Of a stretch of 64,000 nucleotides of DNA, positions 8,961 to 18,172 are shown one piece after another. The translations under genes were made by a program, and so were the position numbers. The number at the start of each line of letters is the position of its first letter. Position 1 is the stretch's first letter. Location of the stretch: assembly GCF_023330685.1 (NCBI RefSeq), contig NZ_CP097128.1, forward strand, positions 2,666,001 through 2,730,000, read 5' to 3'. The notes under the pieces were generated by a model. That model searched no databases, was not told the DNA's origin, and saw only the letters and a program-made list of their open reading frames with translations. The stretch is from Conexibacter sp. DBS9H8. Lineage in GTDB: Bacteria > Actinomycetota > Thermoleophilia > Solirubrobacterales > Solirubrobacteraceae.

Positions 8961-10163
8961 GTGATGCCGAGTTCCGCCGCTGCCGACGCCGCCGCCCAGA
9001 TCGAGGCGCTGATCGGCGTCGCGCTCGGGCTGGCGCGGACGACGACGGCCGGCCGGCTCGTCCTCACCCGCCTCGGGGCCAACCTTCACCCGAGCTGGAT
9101 CCGCGAACCGCTCGCGGGCCCGGTCGGCAGCGCCATCGAGGCGGCCACCGTCGCGGCCGCCGCCCCCCTCCGGATCCGTGAGGTCGAGGCGATTCTCCGC
9201 GACGCCTGGGGGGTCCGCCGGGTCGAGGCGACCCTCGACTCCCTTGAGATCGATCCGGTCGCCGTCACCGCGATCGCTCAGGTGCACCGGGGCGTCCACG
9301 ACGGCCGCTCGGTCGCGATCAAGGTGCTCCGTCCCGGGCTCGCCTCGGCGGTTCGCCAGGACCTCGCCCTGCTCGACGGGCTCCTCACCCCGCTCGCCGG
9401 CGCGTTCCCCGCCCTCGATCCGGCCGGGCTCGTCCGCGAGGTCCGCGAGCGAGTGATGGATGAGCTCGATCTCGAACACGAGGCGACGATGATGCGCCGC
9501 TTCCACCGCGCCCTCCGCAGTGGCCCGGTCCGGGCGCCCGCCCCCGTGAGCGAGCTCTGTCACGAGACGGTGCTCGTGAGCGAGTGGCTCGAGGGCCAGC
9601 CGCTCTTCGACGGTGTCGGCTCACGGGCCGACACCGTCGCCGCCGCGCTGCTGACGTTCGTTGTCGGCGGGCTTCGGGAGGGGCTGGTCCACTGTGACCT
9701 CGATCGTGCCGACCTGCGGCTGCTGGCCGACGGAAGCGTCGGCGTGCTCGACTATGGGGCGGTCGCCACCGTCGACCGATCCCGGGCCGATCACGCGCTC
9801 GCCGTTCTCGACGCATTCCTCCGTGGCGACGCGGACGCCCTCGATGACGCCGTCGTCGCGCTCGGGGTACTCGCCCCCGGTTCCGGCGAGTCGGCCCTCA
9901 CCGTCACCCGGGCGGTGCTCGGGCCGCTCGGCGAGCCCGCACCCTCCCGCCTCGACATCGCCGCGGTGAACGGCGTCCTGAGCCGACTCGAGGACCAGGA
10001 GGAAGCGGTGCTCGGACTCGCGCTCGCCGCCCGGCTGCCTCCCGGTGACCTCTACCCGGCCCGTGCGATCGGGCAGCTGTGTGCCCAGCTCGCCTACCTC
10101 GGGGCGACCGGAAGCTGGCTCGAGCTTGCGCGTGACGCGCTCACCCGGGGCTGGGCGGCCTAG
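8961..10163 (+). CDS. AarF/ABC1/UbiB-like atypical kinase, degenerate motifs
   Basis: About 400 residues with the UbiB signature AIAQVHRGVHDGRSVAIKVL (ATP-lysine strand) near residue 110. A catalytic-loop equivalent reads LVHCDLDRADLRLL and is followed by VGVLDYGAV, the DFG equivalent. Canonical UbiB has KxGQ in the N-terminal extension and HxDxHxGN in the loop. Here KxGQ is not found, and the second histidine and the asparagine are replaced, so catalysis is doubtful. UbiB proteins support quinone or lipid metabolism. The TAG stop is followed immediately by the GTG of the next gene, so the two are co-transcribed. Confidence 0.75.
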   Translation: MMPSSAAADAAAQIEALIGVALGLARTTTAGRLVLTRLGANLHPSWIREPLAGPVGSAIEAATVAAAAPLRIREVEAILRDAWGVRRVEATLDSLEIDPVAVTAIAQVHRGVHDGRSVAIKVLRPGLASAVRQDLALLDGLLTPLAGAFPALDPAGLVREVRERVMDELDLEHEATMMRRFHRALRSGPVRAPAPVSELCHETVLVSEWLEGQPLFDGVGSRADTVAAALLTFVVGGLREGLVHCDLDRADLRLLADGSVGVLDYGAVATVDRSRADHALAVLDAFLRGDADALDDAVVALGVLAPGSGESALTVTRAVLGPLGEPAPSRLDIAAVNGVLSRLEDQEEAVLGLALAARLPPGDLYPARAIGQLCAQLAYLGATGSWLELARDALTRGWAA

Positions 10164-11075
10164 GTGCGCGCCGTCTCCTTCTCCGCCTTCGGCGGCCCCG
10201 AGGTGCTCGAGATCATCGACGCCCCCGTGCCCGAGCCCGGGCCGGGCCGGATCCGGATCGCTGTCGCCGCCGCCGGTGTCAACCCCTATGACTGGAAGCT
10301 GCGCCGAGGCCTGATGGGCGGAGAGCCGCCCAGGCGGGTCGGGCTCGAGGTCGCCGGACACGTCGACGCGCTCGGTGAGGGGGTGACCGACGTTCGGGTC
10401 GGGGACACCGTGTACGGGTTCGCGATCGGCGGGGGGGCGGCCGACTACACCCTGTCGGCCCACTATGCCCGGATCCCCGCGGGACTTGACCTCATCACTG
10501 CGGCTGGGCTGCCGGTCGCCCTGGAGACAGCGTTCCGCGTCCTTGATCTCGTCGGCATCGGCGCTGAGGGCTCCGCGGGGCAGACCCTGCTCATCCACGG
10601 CGCGAGCGGGGCGGTCGGCCAGAGTGCGGTGCAGATCGCCCGCGCCCGGGGCGCCCGCGTGATCGGAACCGGGTCGGTGGCCAACCATGGGCGGCTGGAG
10701 GCGTTGGGAGCCGAGCCGGTCGCCTACGGGGAGGGCCTTCTCGGCCGGGTGCGCGAGATGACCGACGGGCGCGGAGTTGACGCGGCCGTCGACGCGGCCG
10801 GCGGCGGAGTCCTCGGTGACCTCGTGGCGCTCACCGGCGACCCGGCGCGGGTCGTGACGATCGCCGACTTCGACGGGGCCGGGGACCACGGGGTGACCGC
10901 GAGCGGTCAGAACAGCGCCTTCTACGGGCTCACCGCCGTCGCCGAACTGCTCGACCGCAGGGCCTACCGACCACCGGCGGTCGAGGTCCACCCGCTCGCC
11001 GAGGTCGCAACCGCACAGGCGCGGTCAGAGGCCGGCCACCTCGGGGCCGTCAAGCTCGTGCTCAGCCTCGATTGA
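10164..11075 (+). CDS. NADP-dependent quinone-type oxidoreductase (MDR superfamily)
   Basis: 303 residues starting MRAVSFSAFGGPEVLEIIDAP (GTG), typical of zinc-independent medium-chain dehydrogenase/reductases. Visible: substrate-domain GVNPYDWKLRRGL, the VGDTVYGF segment, and the Rossmann motif LIHGASGAVGQSAVQIARARGARVIGTG, with A/GxxGxxG at about 135-150. No structural-zinc cysteine cluster is present. The likely reaction is NAD(P)H-dependent reduction of a quinone or enone; the substrate is unknown. It starts zero bases after the UbiB-like gene and its end overlaps the convergent small gene by 14 bases. Confidence 0.85.
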   Translation: MRAVSFSAFGGPEVLEIIDAPVPEPGPGRIRIAVAAAGVNPYDWKLRRGLMGGEPPRRVGLEVAGHVDALGEGVTDVRVGDTVYGFAIGGGAADYTLSAHYARIPAGLDLITAAGLPVALETAFRVLDLVGIGAEGSAGQTLLIHGASGAVGQSAVQIARARGARVIGTGSVANHGRLEALGAEPVAYGEGLLGRVREMTDGRGVDAAVDAAGGGVLGDLVALTGDPARVVTIADFDGAGDHGVTASGQNSAFYGLTAVAELLDRRAYRPPAVEVHPLAEVATAQARSEAGHLGAVKLVLSLD

Positions 11076-11283
11076 CGCGCCGGCGGCGGGCCCGGGACTG
11101 GGTGCCGCGGCTCCACTCGTTCATCTGCCACGGCGAGTCGAGCGGGCTCTCGCCGAACTGGTGGTCGGCACCGGGCGCGTCCGCCCCGCTGTAGGGCCGG
11201 TTGTGGATGCCGCTGCCGGCCACCGTCCACCAGCCGATCACCACCCCGGCCAATACCACCACCACACCGATCACCATCGCCAC
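11062..11283 (-). CDS. Small single-pass membrane protein, unknown
   Basis: 73 residues: an N-terminal hydrophobic helix (MAMVIGVVVVLAGVVIGWW), then a polar segment with GSGIHNRPYSGADAPG and a basic C-terminus (SRARRRRVNRG). I do not recognise a family. The convergent 14-base overlap with the oxidoreductase and its position next to the two-component genes say little about function. Coding character is supported mainly by the clear membrane-helix pattern. Confidence 0.5.
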   Translation of the reverse strand: MAMVIGVVVVLAGVVIGWWTVAGSGIHNRPYSGADAPGADHQFGESPLDSPWQMNEWSRGTQSRARRRRVNRG

Positions 11284-11335
11284 AGCTCAGATGGTACGCC
11301 GCCGGCGATGCCGCCCCGAGCCGGGCTGACGAGGG

Positions 11336-11950
11336 TCAGGCGAGCAGGCCGATCCGCTGGGCGAGCTGGACGGCCTCAGCCCGGTTGCGGGCCCCGAGCT
11401 TGCGATAGAGCGCGCTCGTGTGCTCCTTGATCGTGTGCGGACTGAGAAACAGGCGCCGGGCGATCTCCGCGTTCGTCTCCCCGGCAGCGATCAGCTCGAG
11501 CACCTCGCGCTCGCGCTCGGTGAGCAGCGGCTCGGGCTGGGCGGACTTGGTCGGAAAGAGCGTCTGCCCCGAGCCGACGAGCTGCACCGCGCGGGCGAGC
11601 TCGGAGGCCTCGAGGTCCTTGGAGACGAAGCCTGAGGCGCCGGCCGCCTTCGCCGCCGCCGGTGACATGCGGCCGGCCCCGGAGATGAGCAGCACCCGGG
11701 TGTGGGGGGACTGCGCGCGGATCGCCGCGCAGACATCCGCCCCCGACTCGCCGGCGAGGAACAGGTCAACCAGGGCGACGCTCGGTTCAAAGCGGCGCGT
11801 GAGCGCGAGCGCCTCCGCTCCGCTACGGGCCGCCAGGCACCGCTCGACCCACGGCTGGGAGCCGAGCAGCAGGCGCAATCCCCAGTGGACGACGTCATGG
11901 TCGTCCACGACGAGAACCCTCAGACGGGCAGGACCAGCCGAGCCCGCCAT
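11336..11950 (-). CDS. NarL/LuxR-family response regulator
   Basis: 204 residues. The receiver domain (about 10-125) shows RVLVVDDHDVVHWGL, phospho-acceptor Asp in ALVDLFLAGESG, and conserved Ser/Lys positions (LLISGAG, FVSKDLEA). The C-terminal HTH (about 140-200) reads LTEREREVLELIAAGETNAEIA and LFLSPHTIKEHTSALYRKLG, the LuxR type. It is translated right after, and overlapping by 31 bases, the histidine kinase gene, so the pair forms one two-component system. The input signal is unknown. Confidence 0.95.
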   Translation of the reverse strand: MAGSAGPARLRVLVVDDHDVVHWGLRLLLGSQPWVERCLAARSGAEALALTRRFEPSVALVDLFLAGESGADVCAAIRAQSPHTRVLLISGAGRMSPAAAKAAGASGFVSKDLEASELARAVQLVGSGQTLFPTKSAQPEPLLTEREREVLELIAAGETNAEIARRLFLSPHTIKEHTSALYRKLGARNRAEAVQLAQRIGLLA

Positions 11951-13026
11951 GAGCGGTCCTCACACTCTCCGAACTCGACGACCCCGCCGAGCGACAGCGC
12001 CTCGAAGGCCGCGAGCCGCAGCCCCATCCCCGCCCCACGCGGCCGAGCGGCGACCCCGTCATTGCGGACCTGCAGGGCAAACGTCTCACCATCGTTGGTG
12101 ACCGTCACCTCGATCTGGGTCGGGGAGGCGTGTTTCTTGGCGTTGCGCAGCGCCTCGGTGAGAAACGACTGCGCAGCCACCTCATGGCTGGCCGGGACGG
12201 CGACCCCGGCGGGCCAGTGCACGGTGATCTCCGCCCCGGCGATCGTCTGCACCCCCGCAAGCCGTTCGAGCTCGGCGGCGAGGGAGCCGTGCTCGTCCGG
12301 GTCACGGATCGCCAGGGGCCGTTCGAGGGCGGCGCGCAGCTCGCCCATCGCCTCCTGCAACTCGGTCCGTGAGCGTTCCCGCTGGGCGTCGTCGAGGTGG
12401 GGGGCCGTCAGCGCGAGCGACACCCCGAACAGACGCTGGATCACCCGCTCGTGGATCTCGCGGGCGAGGTCAAGCCGTTCGGTGAGCCGCCGAGCCTGCT
12501 CCTCCTCGCGCGTGGTGATCCGAGCGGTGGCCACGAGAGCGGCCGTCTTGCCGAGTGTCCAAAGGAGGTGGCGTTCCCCGTCGGAGAGATCGAACTCGCC
12601 GCCGCCGCGGTCGGCGAGGATCACGCCGTAGGCGCGACCGGCGGCCGACAGCGGCGTGCAGGTCAGCGTCGAGATGCCGAGCTGGTCGGCGTACTCGGCC
12701 GGGATCTCCGCCTTGATGCCGGTGCGGACAATCACCACTTCATCCGCCTGCAGGGCCCGGCGGGCGAGCGGTGCGCCCCACAGGGTCGGGCGCATCGCCG
12801 CCAGCTCGGCGAAGGAGGTTCCGTGCGCGCCCACCGCTCGGACGGCGTGGCCGCGTCCGTGGGACATGAAGATCGCCGCCCGCTGCATCGTCGTCAGCCG
12901 GCAGATCGCCTCACAGATCCGGTCATAGAACTCCGTCGAAGTCGTCTCCACGTCCAGTTCGGCGAGCAGCTCGACGAACACCTCGAGCGGCTCGACTCCG
13001 GCAAAGAGCGTCGGCGTGCGGTTCAT
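11920..13026 (-). CDS. Cytoplasmic sensor histidine kinase, GAF plus HisKA_3/HATPase
   Basis: About 368 residues from ATG 13026 (MNRTPTLFAGVEPLEVFV). A GAF-like domain (about 30-175) contains RAAIFMSHGRGHAVRAVGA and GVILADRGGGEFDLSDGE. The dimerisation/phospho-acceptor segment LDLAREIHERVIQRLFGVSL has the HisKA_3 histidine. The ATPase N-box is EALRNAKKHASPTQ and the G-box GAGMGLRLAAFEAL. No membrane helix is seen, so it senses a cytoplasmic signal. A longer frame starting at 13086 would overlap fbiC by about 40 bases; I prefer 13026. The partner is the adjacent LuxR regulator. Confidence 0.9.
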   Translation of the reverse strand: MNRTPTLFAGVEPLEVFVELLAELDVETTSTEFYDRICEAICRLTTMQRAAIFMSHGRGHAVRAVGAHGTSFAELAAMRPTLWGAPLARRALQADEVVIVRTGIKAEIPAEYADQLGISTLTCTPLSAAGRAYGVILADRGGGEFDLSDGERHLLWTLGKTAALVATARITTREEEQARRLTERLDLAREIHERVIQRLFGVSLALTAPHLDDAQRERSRTELQEAMGELRAALERPLAIRDPDEHGSLAAELERLAGVQTIAGAEITVHWPAGVAVPASHEVAAQSFLTEALRNAKKHASPTQIEVTVTNDGETFALQVRNDGVAARPRGAGMGLRLAAFEALSLGGVVEFGECEDRSWRARLVLPV

Positions 13027-13045
13027 CAGGCGACGGTGGAGCCGC

Positions 13046-15268
13046 TCATGCGTCGACCGGGAGGGGGTGGTGGCGGCGGATCTCATAGAGGGTCGTCCGC
13101 TCCGCCGCCGGGCGGCCGGCGCCGTGCGCGGCGGCGATGAGGTCGGCGGGATCGAGCCGGACCCCGTGGTCGGCTCCGGCCATCCGACTGATCGACTCCT
13201 CCATCAGCGTGCCGCCGAGGTCGTTGACCCCCCACCCCAGCGCCTCGGTCGCGCCGGCGAGCCCCATCTTCACCCAGCTCGCCTGCAGGTTGGGCACGCT
13301 CGAGCCGAGCGCAAGGCGGAACACGGCGGTGTGCTTGAGGTTCTCCTCCATCGAGATCTCCTCGATCCCGTGCCGGCGGCCCAGCAGTGTCTGGAAGGGG
13401 ATGAAGGACAGCGGCACGAACTCGGTGAAGCCGCCCGTGCGGTTTTGGAGGCCGCGGATCACCTCCATGTGGCGGGCCAGCTCCCAGGGTTCCTCGATGT
13501 GGCCGAACATCACCGTCGCGGTCGAGCGCAGTCCGGCGCGGTGGGACGCCTCGATGATCTCCACCCAGCGGTCCGCCGGCAGCTTGTTCGGGGAGATCCG
13601 CTCGCGCACCCCGTCGTCGAGCACCTCTGCGGCGGTTCCCGGGGTCGAGCCGAGCCCGGCGGCGCGGAGGCGGGTGAACACCTCGGCGGGCGTCAGTCCG
13701 CTGACGTCGACCATGTGGGCGACCTCCATCGGGCTGTAGGCGTGGAGGTGCAGCTCGACGCCGTGCGCCCGTCCCGTCGTCTTGGCGAAGGTGAGCCAGC
13801 GGGCGTAGTCCTCGAGCTGCCAGTCGGGGTGGATGCCCGACTGGATGCACAGCTCGGTCGCGCCGAAGGCGACGGCGTCCGCGATCCGCTCGGCGAAGTC
13901 CGCCTCACTGTGCTCGTAGGCGTCGGGGGAGCGTCGCGACTGGCCAAAGCCGCAGAAGGCGCAGCCGACCGTACAGATGTTCGAGACGTTGATGTTGCGG
14001 TTGACGACGAAGGTGACGGTGTCCCCGGCGTACTCGCGGCGCAGCCCGTCGGCGGCTTGACGGATGTCCTCGATCACCTCGGGCCGGCGCTCGGCGAACA
14101 GGGCGGTGAGCTCGTCACGGTCCAGGGGCCGGTCGGCGACCGCGGCGGCGATCGCGCGGTGGGCGACGCCGGGGGCGACGGTGAGCGTGCGCCGGCGGCC
14201 GGAGCCGTGGCGGGGGATGAAGGACCAGTAGTCGGTGCGGATGAGGTCGAGCACGCCGGGGGCGATCCACTCCGGGTCGATGTACTCGGGGTAGACACAC
14301 AGCCGCTCCGACAGCGCGTACCCGTCGGCGCCGAGGCGACGGCGGACCTGGGTGGGACTCGGGAAGGGATGCTCGGGGCTGATGTGGTCGCCGTTGGCCG
14401 ACAGGCCACCGAGGTCGGTCGCCCCGGCGGCGACGAGCTCGGGCCAGAAGTCACTGAGGTTCGGCGGAACCTGGATCCCGACGCCCGGCAGCGTCTGCGC
14501 GCAGAAGCACACGAGCTCGGTGAGATCGCCGAGCTCGACCGGTGTCGCCCACGCGGGAACTGCCTCACGCGGACCCTCCCCGATCCCGGTGCGCCAGTAC
14601 CGGGCGGCCGCATCGGTGGCGATCTGCGCCGGTTCCTGACCGTAGTAGGAGGGGTGGGGCAGGAAGTTCTGGATGATGATCTCCTGCAGGTGCCCGTACT
14701 CGGCGTGGACGGCGGCGAGGGCCTCCAGCGCGCCGAAACGATCCTCGCGCGACTCACCGATTCCGACGAGGATCCCGCTCGTGAAGGGGATCTTCAGGGC
14801 TCCGGCGGCGCGGATCGTCGCCAGCCGGGCGTCGGGATGCTTGGTCGGTGACCCCTGGTGGGCGGTCAGTGACGGGTTGATCGACTCGAGCATCAGCCCC
14901 TGAGATGCGGTCACCTCGCGCACTCGGGCCAGGTCGGCCTCGGCGAGCACTCCGAGGTTCGTGTGCGGCAGCAGTCCCCGCGAGAGCGCCTGTTCACACA
15001 CCCACACGACGTAGCCGACGAAGTCGTCAAAGCCGAGCTCGGTCAGGCGCGCCCGGACGCCCGAGTTGACCTCCGGCCGCTCCCCCGTGAGCACGAGCAG
15101 CTCCTTGACCCGGTGGCGGGAGACCGCCTGGTCGAGGAGGGCGAGCACCTCCTCCGGCTCGTGCAGGTGCGCCTGGTGGGTGGCAAAGGCGCAGTACTTG
15201 CAGTAGCAGCGACAGGTCCGCGACAGGGACAGGGTCAGGTTCCGGCTGAACGTCACGCGGCGGGACAT
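13046..15268 (-). CDS. fbiC: F420 biosynthesis protein FbiC (fused CofG/CofH, FO synthase)
   Basis: 740 residues with two radical-SAM halves. They build the deazaflavin chromophore FO from tyrosine and a ribityl-uracil intermediate. The CofG half has C-x3-C-x2-C within TCRCYCKYCAF (Cys 19, 23, 26). The CofH half has NICTVGCAFCGFGQ at about 430-440, again C-x3-C-x2-C. The fused arrangement is characteristic of actinobacteria; archaea and cyanobacteria split the two. I start at MSRRVTF (15268); the frame extends 23 codons further without support. Presence implies F420-dependent redox enzymes in this organism. Confidence 0.96.
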   Translation of the reverse strand: MSRRVTFSRNLTLSLSRTCRCYCKYCAFATHQAHLHEPEEVLALLDQAVSRHRVKELLVLTGERPEVNSGVRARLTELGFDDFVGYVVWVCEQALSRGLLPHTNLGVLAEADLARVREVTASQGLMLESINPSLTAHQGSPTKHPDARLATIRAAGALKIPFTSGILVGIGESREDRFGALEALAAVHAEYGHLQEIIIQNFLPHPSYYGQEPAQIATDAAARYWRTGIGEGPREAVPAWATPVELGDLTELVCFCAQTLPGVGIQVPPNLSDFWPELVAAGATDLGGLSANGDHISPEHPFPSPTQVRRRLGADGYALSERLCVYPEYIDPEWIAPGVLDLIRTDYWSFIPRHGSGRRRTLTVAPGVAHRAIAAAVADRPLDRDELTALFAERRPEVIEDIRQAADGLRREYAGDTVTFVVNRNINVSNICTVGCAFCGFGQSRRSPDAYEHSEADFAERIADAVAFGATELCIQSGIHPDWQLEDYARWLTFAKTTGRAHGVELHLHAYSPMEVAHMVDVSGLTPAEVFTRLRAAGLGSTPGTAAEVLDDGVRERISPNKLPADRWVEIIEASHRAGLRSTATVMFGHIEEPWELARHMEVIRGLQNRTGGFTEFVPLSFIPFQTLLGRRHGIEEISMEENLKHTAVFRLALGSSVPNLQASWVKMGLAGATEALGWGVNDLGGTLMEESISRMAGADHGVRLDPADLIAAAHGAGRPAAERTTLYEIRRHHPLPVDA

Positions 15269-15357
15269 GGCCGTCAATGCTAGAGGCCGCTCGCGGCACC
15301 GCTCTTCGCTGACCGCGCCGCTCTGACCGGGCGGCATCGGGCACTATCGTTTCTGAA

Positions 15358-16317
15358 GTGCCCACCCCCGACCGTCCCGATCCCGCCGAAGACCGCCACC
15401 TCCGTGAGGCCTGCGGGATGCTCGATCGCTCCGAGCGCGGCAAGCTCGCCCTCAGCGGGCCGGATGCGAAGGCGTTCCTGCACGGCCAGGTCAGCCAGGA
15501 CGTCACCGCCCTCGTGCCCGGGCACGGGAGCTACGCGGCGCTGCTGACCAACAAGGGCAAGATGCTCGCGGATCTGCGGATCCTCGACGCGGACGCGGAA
15601 CTGCTCATCGACACCGAACGGCCGGGCCTGCAGGAACTCTTCAACACCCTGTGGCGCTTCCGGCTCGGACACGACGTCGAGCTGCACCGTCGCACCCTCG
15701 AGCGCGGGCTCCTGTCCCTGATCGGACCCCGGGCCGATGCGGTGCTCGCCGACCTCGGTGCCACCCCCCCGGGCCCGGCCGAGCACGATCATCACCTCGG
15801 CACGCTGGCCGGCGTCGAGGTCCGGATCATCCGGACCGACGCCGGCGTCGACCTCCTCGCCGAGGCCGCGGCGGTCCCCGACCTCACCGCCGCCCTCGGC
15901 GCCGGGGGAGCAACACCGGTGTCGGAGACGGCCGCCGAATGCCTGCGCATCGAATCGGGCCGCCCGCGTTACGGCACCGACCTCGACGACACCGTCATCC
16001 CCCAGGAGGCCGGGCTCAATGACCGCGCGGTCTCCTTCACCAAGGGCTGCTACGTCGGGCAGGAAACGGTCGCCCGGCTCTTCTACCGTGGCAAGCCCAA
16101 CCGGGAGCTGCGCGGGCTGAAAGCGTCGGCGCCGCTCACCCCGGGCCTGGAGCTGCGTGCCGCCGGGCGGGTGGTCGCGACGGTCACGAGCGCCGCCGAC
16201 TCCCCGCGCTTCGGCCCGATCGGGCTCGGTTTCGTCCGCCGCGAGGCGCCGGTCGGAGCGCGACTGGAGGCCGACGGCGACATCATCGCCGAGGTGGTCG
16301 AACTGCCCTTCCGCTGA
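15358..16317 (+). CDS. ygfZ: YgfZ/GcvT-like folate-binding Fe-S cluster maintenance protein
   Basis: 319 residues from GTG. The family signature K-G-C-Y-x-G-Q-E is intact (FTKGCYVGQETVARLFYRG near residue 228), as are ALLTNKGKMLADLRI and the RPRYGTDLDDTVIPQEAGLN segment of the GcvT fold. Such proteins use tetrahydrofolate to support repair or maturation of certain iron-sulfur enzymes, which fits the location divergent from the radical-SAM gene fbiC. The last 235 bases lie antisense to the convergent nuclease reading frame. YgfZ keeps family-like sequence to its end (PIGLGFVRREAPVG), so this frame is genuine. Confidence 0.92.
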   Translation: MPTPDRPDPAEDRHLREACGMLDRSERGKLALSGPDAKAFLHGQVSQDVTALVPGHGSYAALLTNKGKMLADLRILDADAELLIDTERPGLQELFNTLWRFRLGHDVELHRRTLERGLLSLIGPRADAVLADLGATPPGPAEHDHHLGTLAGVEVRIIRTDAGVDLLAEAAAVPDLTAALGAGGATPVSETAAECLRIESGRPRYGTDLDDTVIPQEAGLNDRAVSFTKGCYVGQETVARLFYRGKPNRELRGLKASAPLTPGLELRAAGRVVATVTSAADSPRFGPIGLGFVRREAPVGARLEADGDIIAEVVELPFR

Positions 16318-18056
16318 GGCGCCGCCACGGACGCCCGTTGGCGCGCTCCGGCGAGGAAGGCCGCCAGCACCGCCGGATCAGGGGGAGGCGCGAGCGCGAG
16401 CTGCTCAAGCTCGGGATGGGCGCTCAGGTAGGTACTGAGGATCGCCAGCTCGTCCACCTCCTCCGGCGGGACGTGGGCGCCGGTCCCGGGCCGGCCCGCC
16501 CGGGCGAGGACCCGCTCGGTCCGCCGGACCACCTCCCCCACCTCATCGGGGAGCTCACCCCAATCGAGGAGGCGACCGGCGGCGAGCCAGAACGCGTCAA
16601 ACCGCACTGCCCGGGGATGCCGGGCGAGGATCAGCAGAGGCCGCGCGTGCGTCGCCCCCAGCCGCCCGTCGAGACGGGCGAGGATGGTCACGCACCGCGC
16701 CCGGCGCCGGACGAGCGCGGCGGCACGCTCGTACTGTCTGGCCGCCGACGCCTCGGCGATGCGGGCGTCGATCAGCTCCAGCAGACCCCGACGGGCATCC
16801 TCGACGCAGAGGAACGGTGCGAGGGCCTGATCGAGCCGACGCCGATAGAGGTTCGGGTCGAGGTCTCCGAGACACGGTGAGAGACAGCGTCCCATCTGCC
16901 CGTAGACGGACGGGGCGGCGCGGCGCGACAGCCTCCGGCCACAGTGGCGCAGCTGGTGCAGGGAGGTGAGTTCTCCCGCGAGCTCCGCGACCGCTTCCGC
17001 ACCCCGTACCGGGCCGATGTTGATCGCGTGGCCGCCCGCCGGACGGGCGGCCACTTCGAGCACCGGAAAGGGGATGTCGAGGCGACAGGTGAGATACACC
17101 GGCGTCCCCTCGCGCCCGGAGCGGGGGGCCCGGGCGACGTTGCCGGCGGGCGCCAGCTCCTTGATCAGACGGTTCTCGAGGATGAGAGCGCCGAGTTCGG
17201 AGGCCGTCGCCCGGTAGTCGACCAGCCGGGCCTGCTGGGTCCACGCCGCTCGCGGCGTCGAGGGCGCGAAGTGGGCCCGGGCCCGACTGGCGATCGCCAC
17301 CGACTTGCCGACGTACAGCGGGACACCCCGCTCGCTTGCGAAGACGTACACCCCGGGGTCGCTCGGCAGCTCCGTGAAGTCGAGCGCCGGGATCTCCCGC
17401 GCCCCAACCGCCGCCTGGCGCCGGGGCCGAGGGTGAGGGCGACTGGGCTGGCGAGCCCGCCGGCTCGCCCCGGGTCCGATCAGCGCGACGGCATCCGCGA
17501 GGGTCGGGGCGGCGGCACAGAGCGTGCGAAAGAGCGCGCAGAAGATCGCCGCGCAGGTTTCCGCGTCCGCGAGGGCACGGTGGGTGGTGGCGACCTCGAT
17601 CCCGAACGCGTCGGCAAGCACCGCGAGCCGTCGCGAGGGGGCGGTGACGGTCGGCGGCATCAGCGCCCGCGCGAGCGCGACGGTACACAGCGCGGGCGGG
17701 TCCGGCCAGGCGAGCCCGGCCGCGCCGAAGGCGGCGGCGAGCACGCGGCGGTCAAACGCCGCGTTGTGGGCGACGAGCACTCGCCCCGTGAGCAGATCCG
17801 CGAGCTGGGGCAGCACCATCTCGGGTCTGGGTGCGCCGTCGATGTCGGCCTGGGTGATCCCCGTGAAGCGCTGGACCCCGCGGCCGAGCGGGAGGTTGGT
17901 CGCCACAAGCGAGGACCAGCTCTGATGGGTCTCGCCGCCGCCGACGATCACCGCACCGACCTCCGTCAGCTCACAGGACGCGCCGCCGAGACCGTTGGTC
18001 TCGGTATCGAGGGCGACGAACTCGAGCGTGGCGAGCGGGCGGTCGAGGGAGAGCAT
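16083..18056 (-). CDS. DnaQ-like exonuclease fused to UvrC-like GIY-YIG endonuclease
   Basis: 657-residue frame. The N-terminal DEDDh exonuclease (about 10-190) shows FVALDTETNGLG, LVAHNAAFDRRVL and THRALADAETC. A GIY-YIG domain (about 235-315) shows PGVYVFASERGVPLYVGKS, the arginine in ASRARAHF and the metal Glu in LILENRLIKEL. A cysteine-bearing UvrC-like middle (GRCLSPCLGDL) and UvrB-binding-like helix follow. The RNase-H half of UvrC is absent. Similar fusions occur in mycobacteria (Rv2191 type). The last 78 residues run antisense through ygfZ and are serine/arginine-rich without family character, so the natural stop may have been lost. Confidence 0.88.
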   Translation of the reverse strand: MLSLDRPLATLEFVALDTETNGLGGASCELTEVGAVIVGGGETHQSWSSLVATNLPLGRGVQRFTGITQADIDGAPRPEMVLPQLADLLTGRVLVAHNAAFDRRVLAAAFGAAGLAWPDPPALCTVALARALMPPTVTAPSRRLAVLADAFGIEVATTHRALADAETCAAIFCALFRTLCAAAPTLADAVALIGPGASRRARQPSRPHPRPRRQAAVGAREIPALDFTELPSDPGVYVFASERGVPLYVGKSVAIASRARAHFAPSTPRAAWTQQARLVDYRATASELGALILENRLIKELAPAGNVARAPRSGREGTPVYLTCRLDIPFPVLEVAARPAGGHAINIGPVRGAEAVAELAGELTSLHQLRHCGRRLSRRAAPSVYGQMGRCLSPCLGDLDPNLYRRRLDQALAPFLCVEDARRGLLELIDARIAEASAARQYERAAALVRRRARCVTILARLDGRLGATHARPLLILARHPRAVRFDAFWLAAGRLLDWGELPDEVGEVVRRTERVLARAGRPGTGAHVPPEEVDELAILSTYLSAHPELEQLALAPPPDPAVLAAFLAGARQRASVAAPQRKGSSTTSAMMSPSASSRAPTGASRRTKPSPIGPKRGESAALVTVATTRPAARSSRPGVSGADAFSPRSSRLGLPR

Positions 18057-18172
18057 CGCCAGGTGATATCCGCCGGCCCGGACGGGCTGCAGACCGCCGT
18101 GCAGAACCCCCGACCAGGCCCCGGGGGCGATCCGGCGCAGCGCCCGCGCACACCCGTTAGGGTGGCGCTCTG

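Noticed and set aside
9621..10991. 456-codon minus-strand open frame
   Set aside because: Antisense to the UbiB-like and oxidoreductase genes, which have clear family motifs.
13016..14851. 611-codon plus-strand open frame
   Set aside because: Antisense to fbiC, whose two radical-SAM cysteine motifs prove the minus-strand reading.
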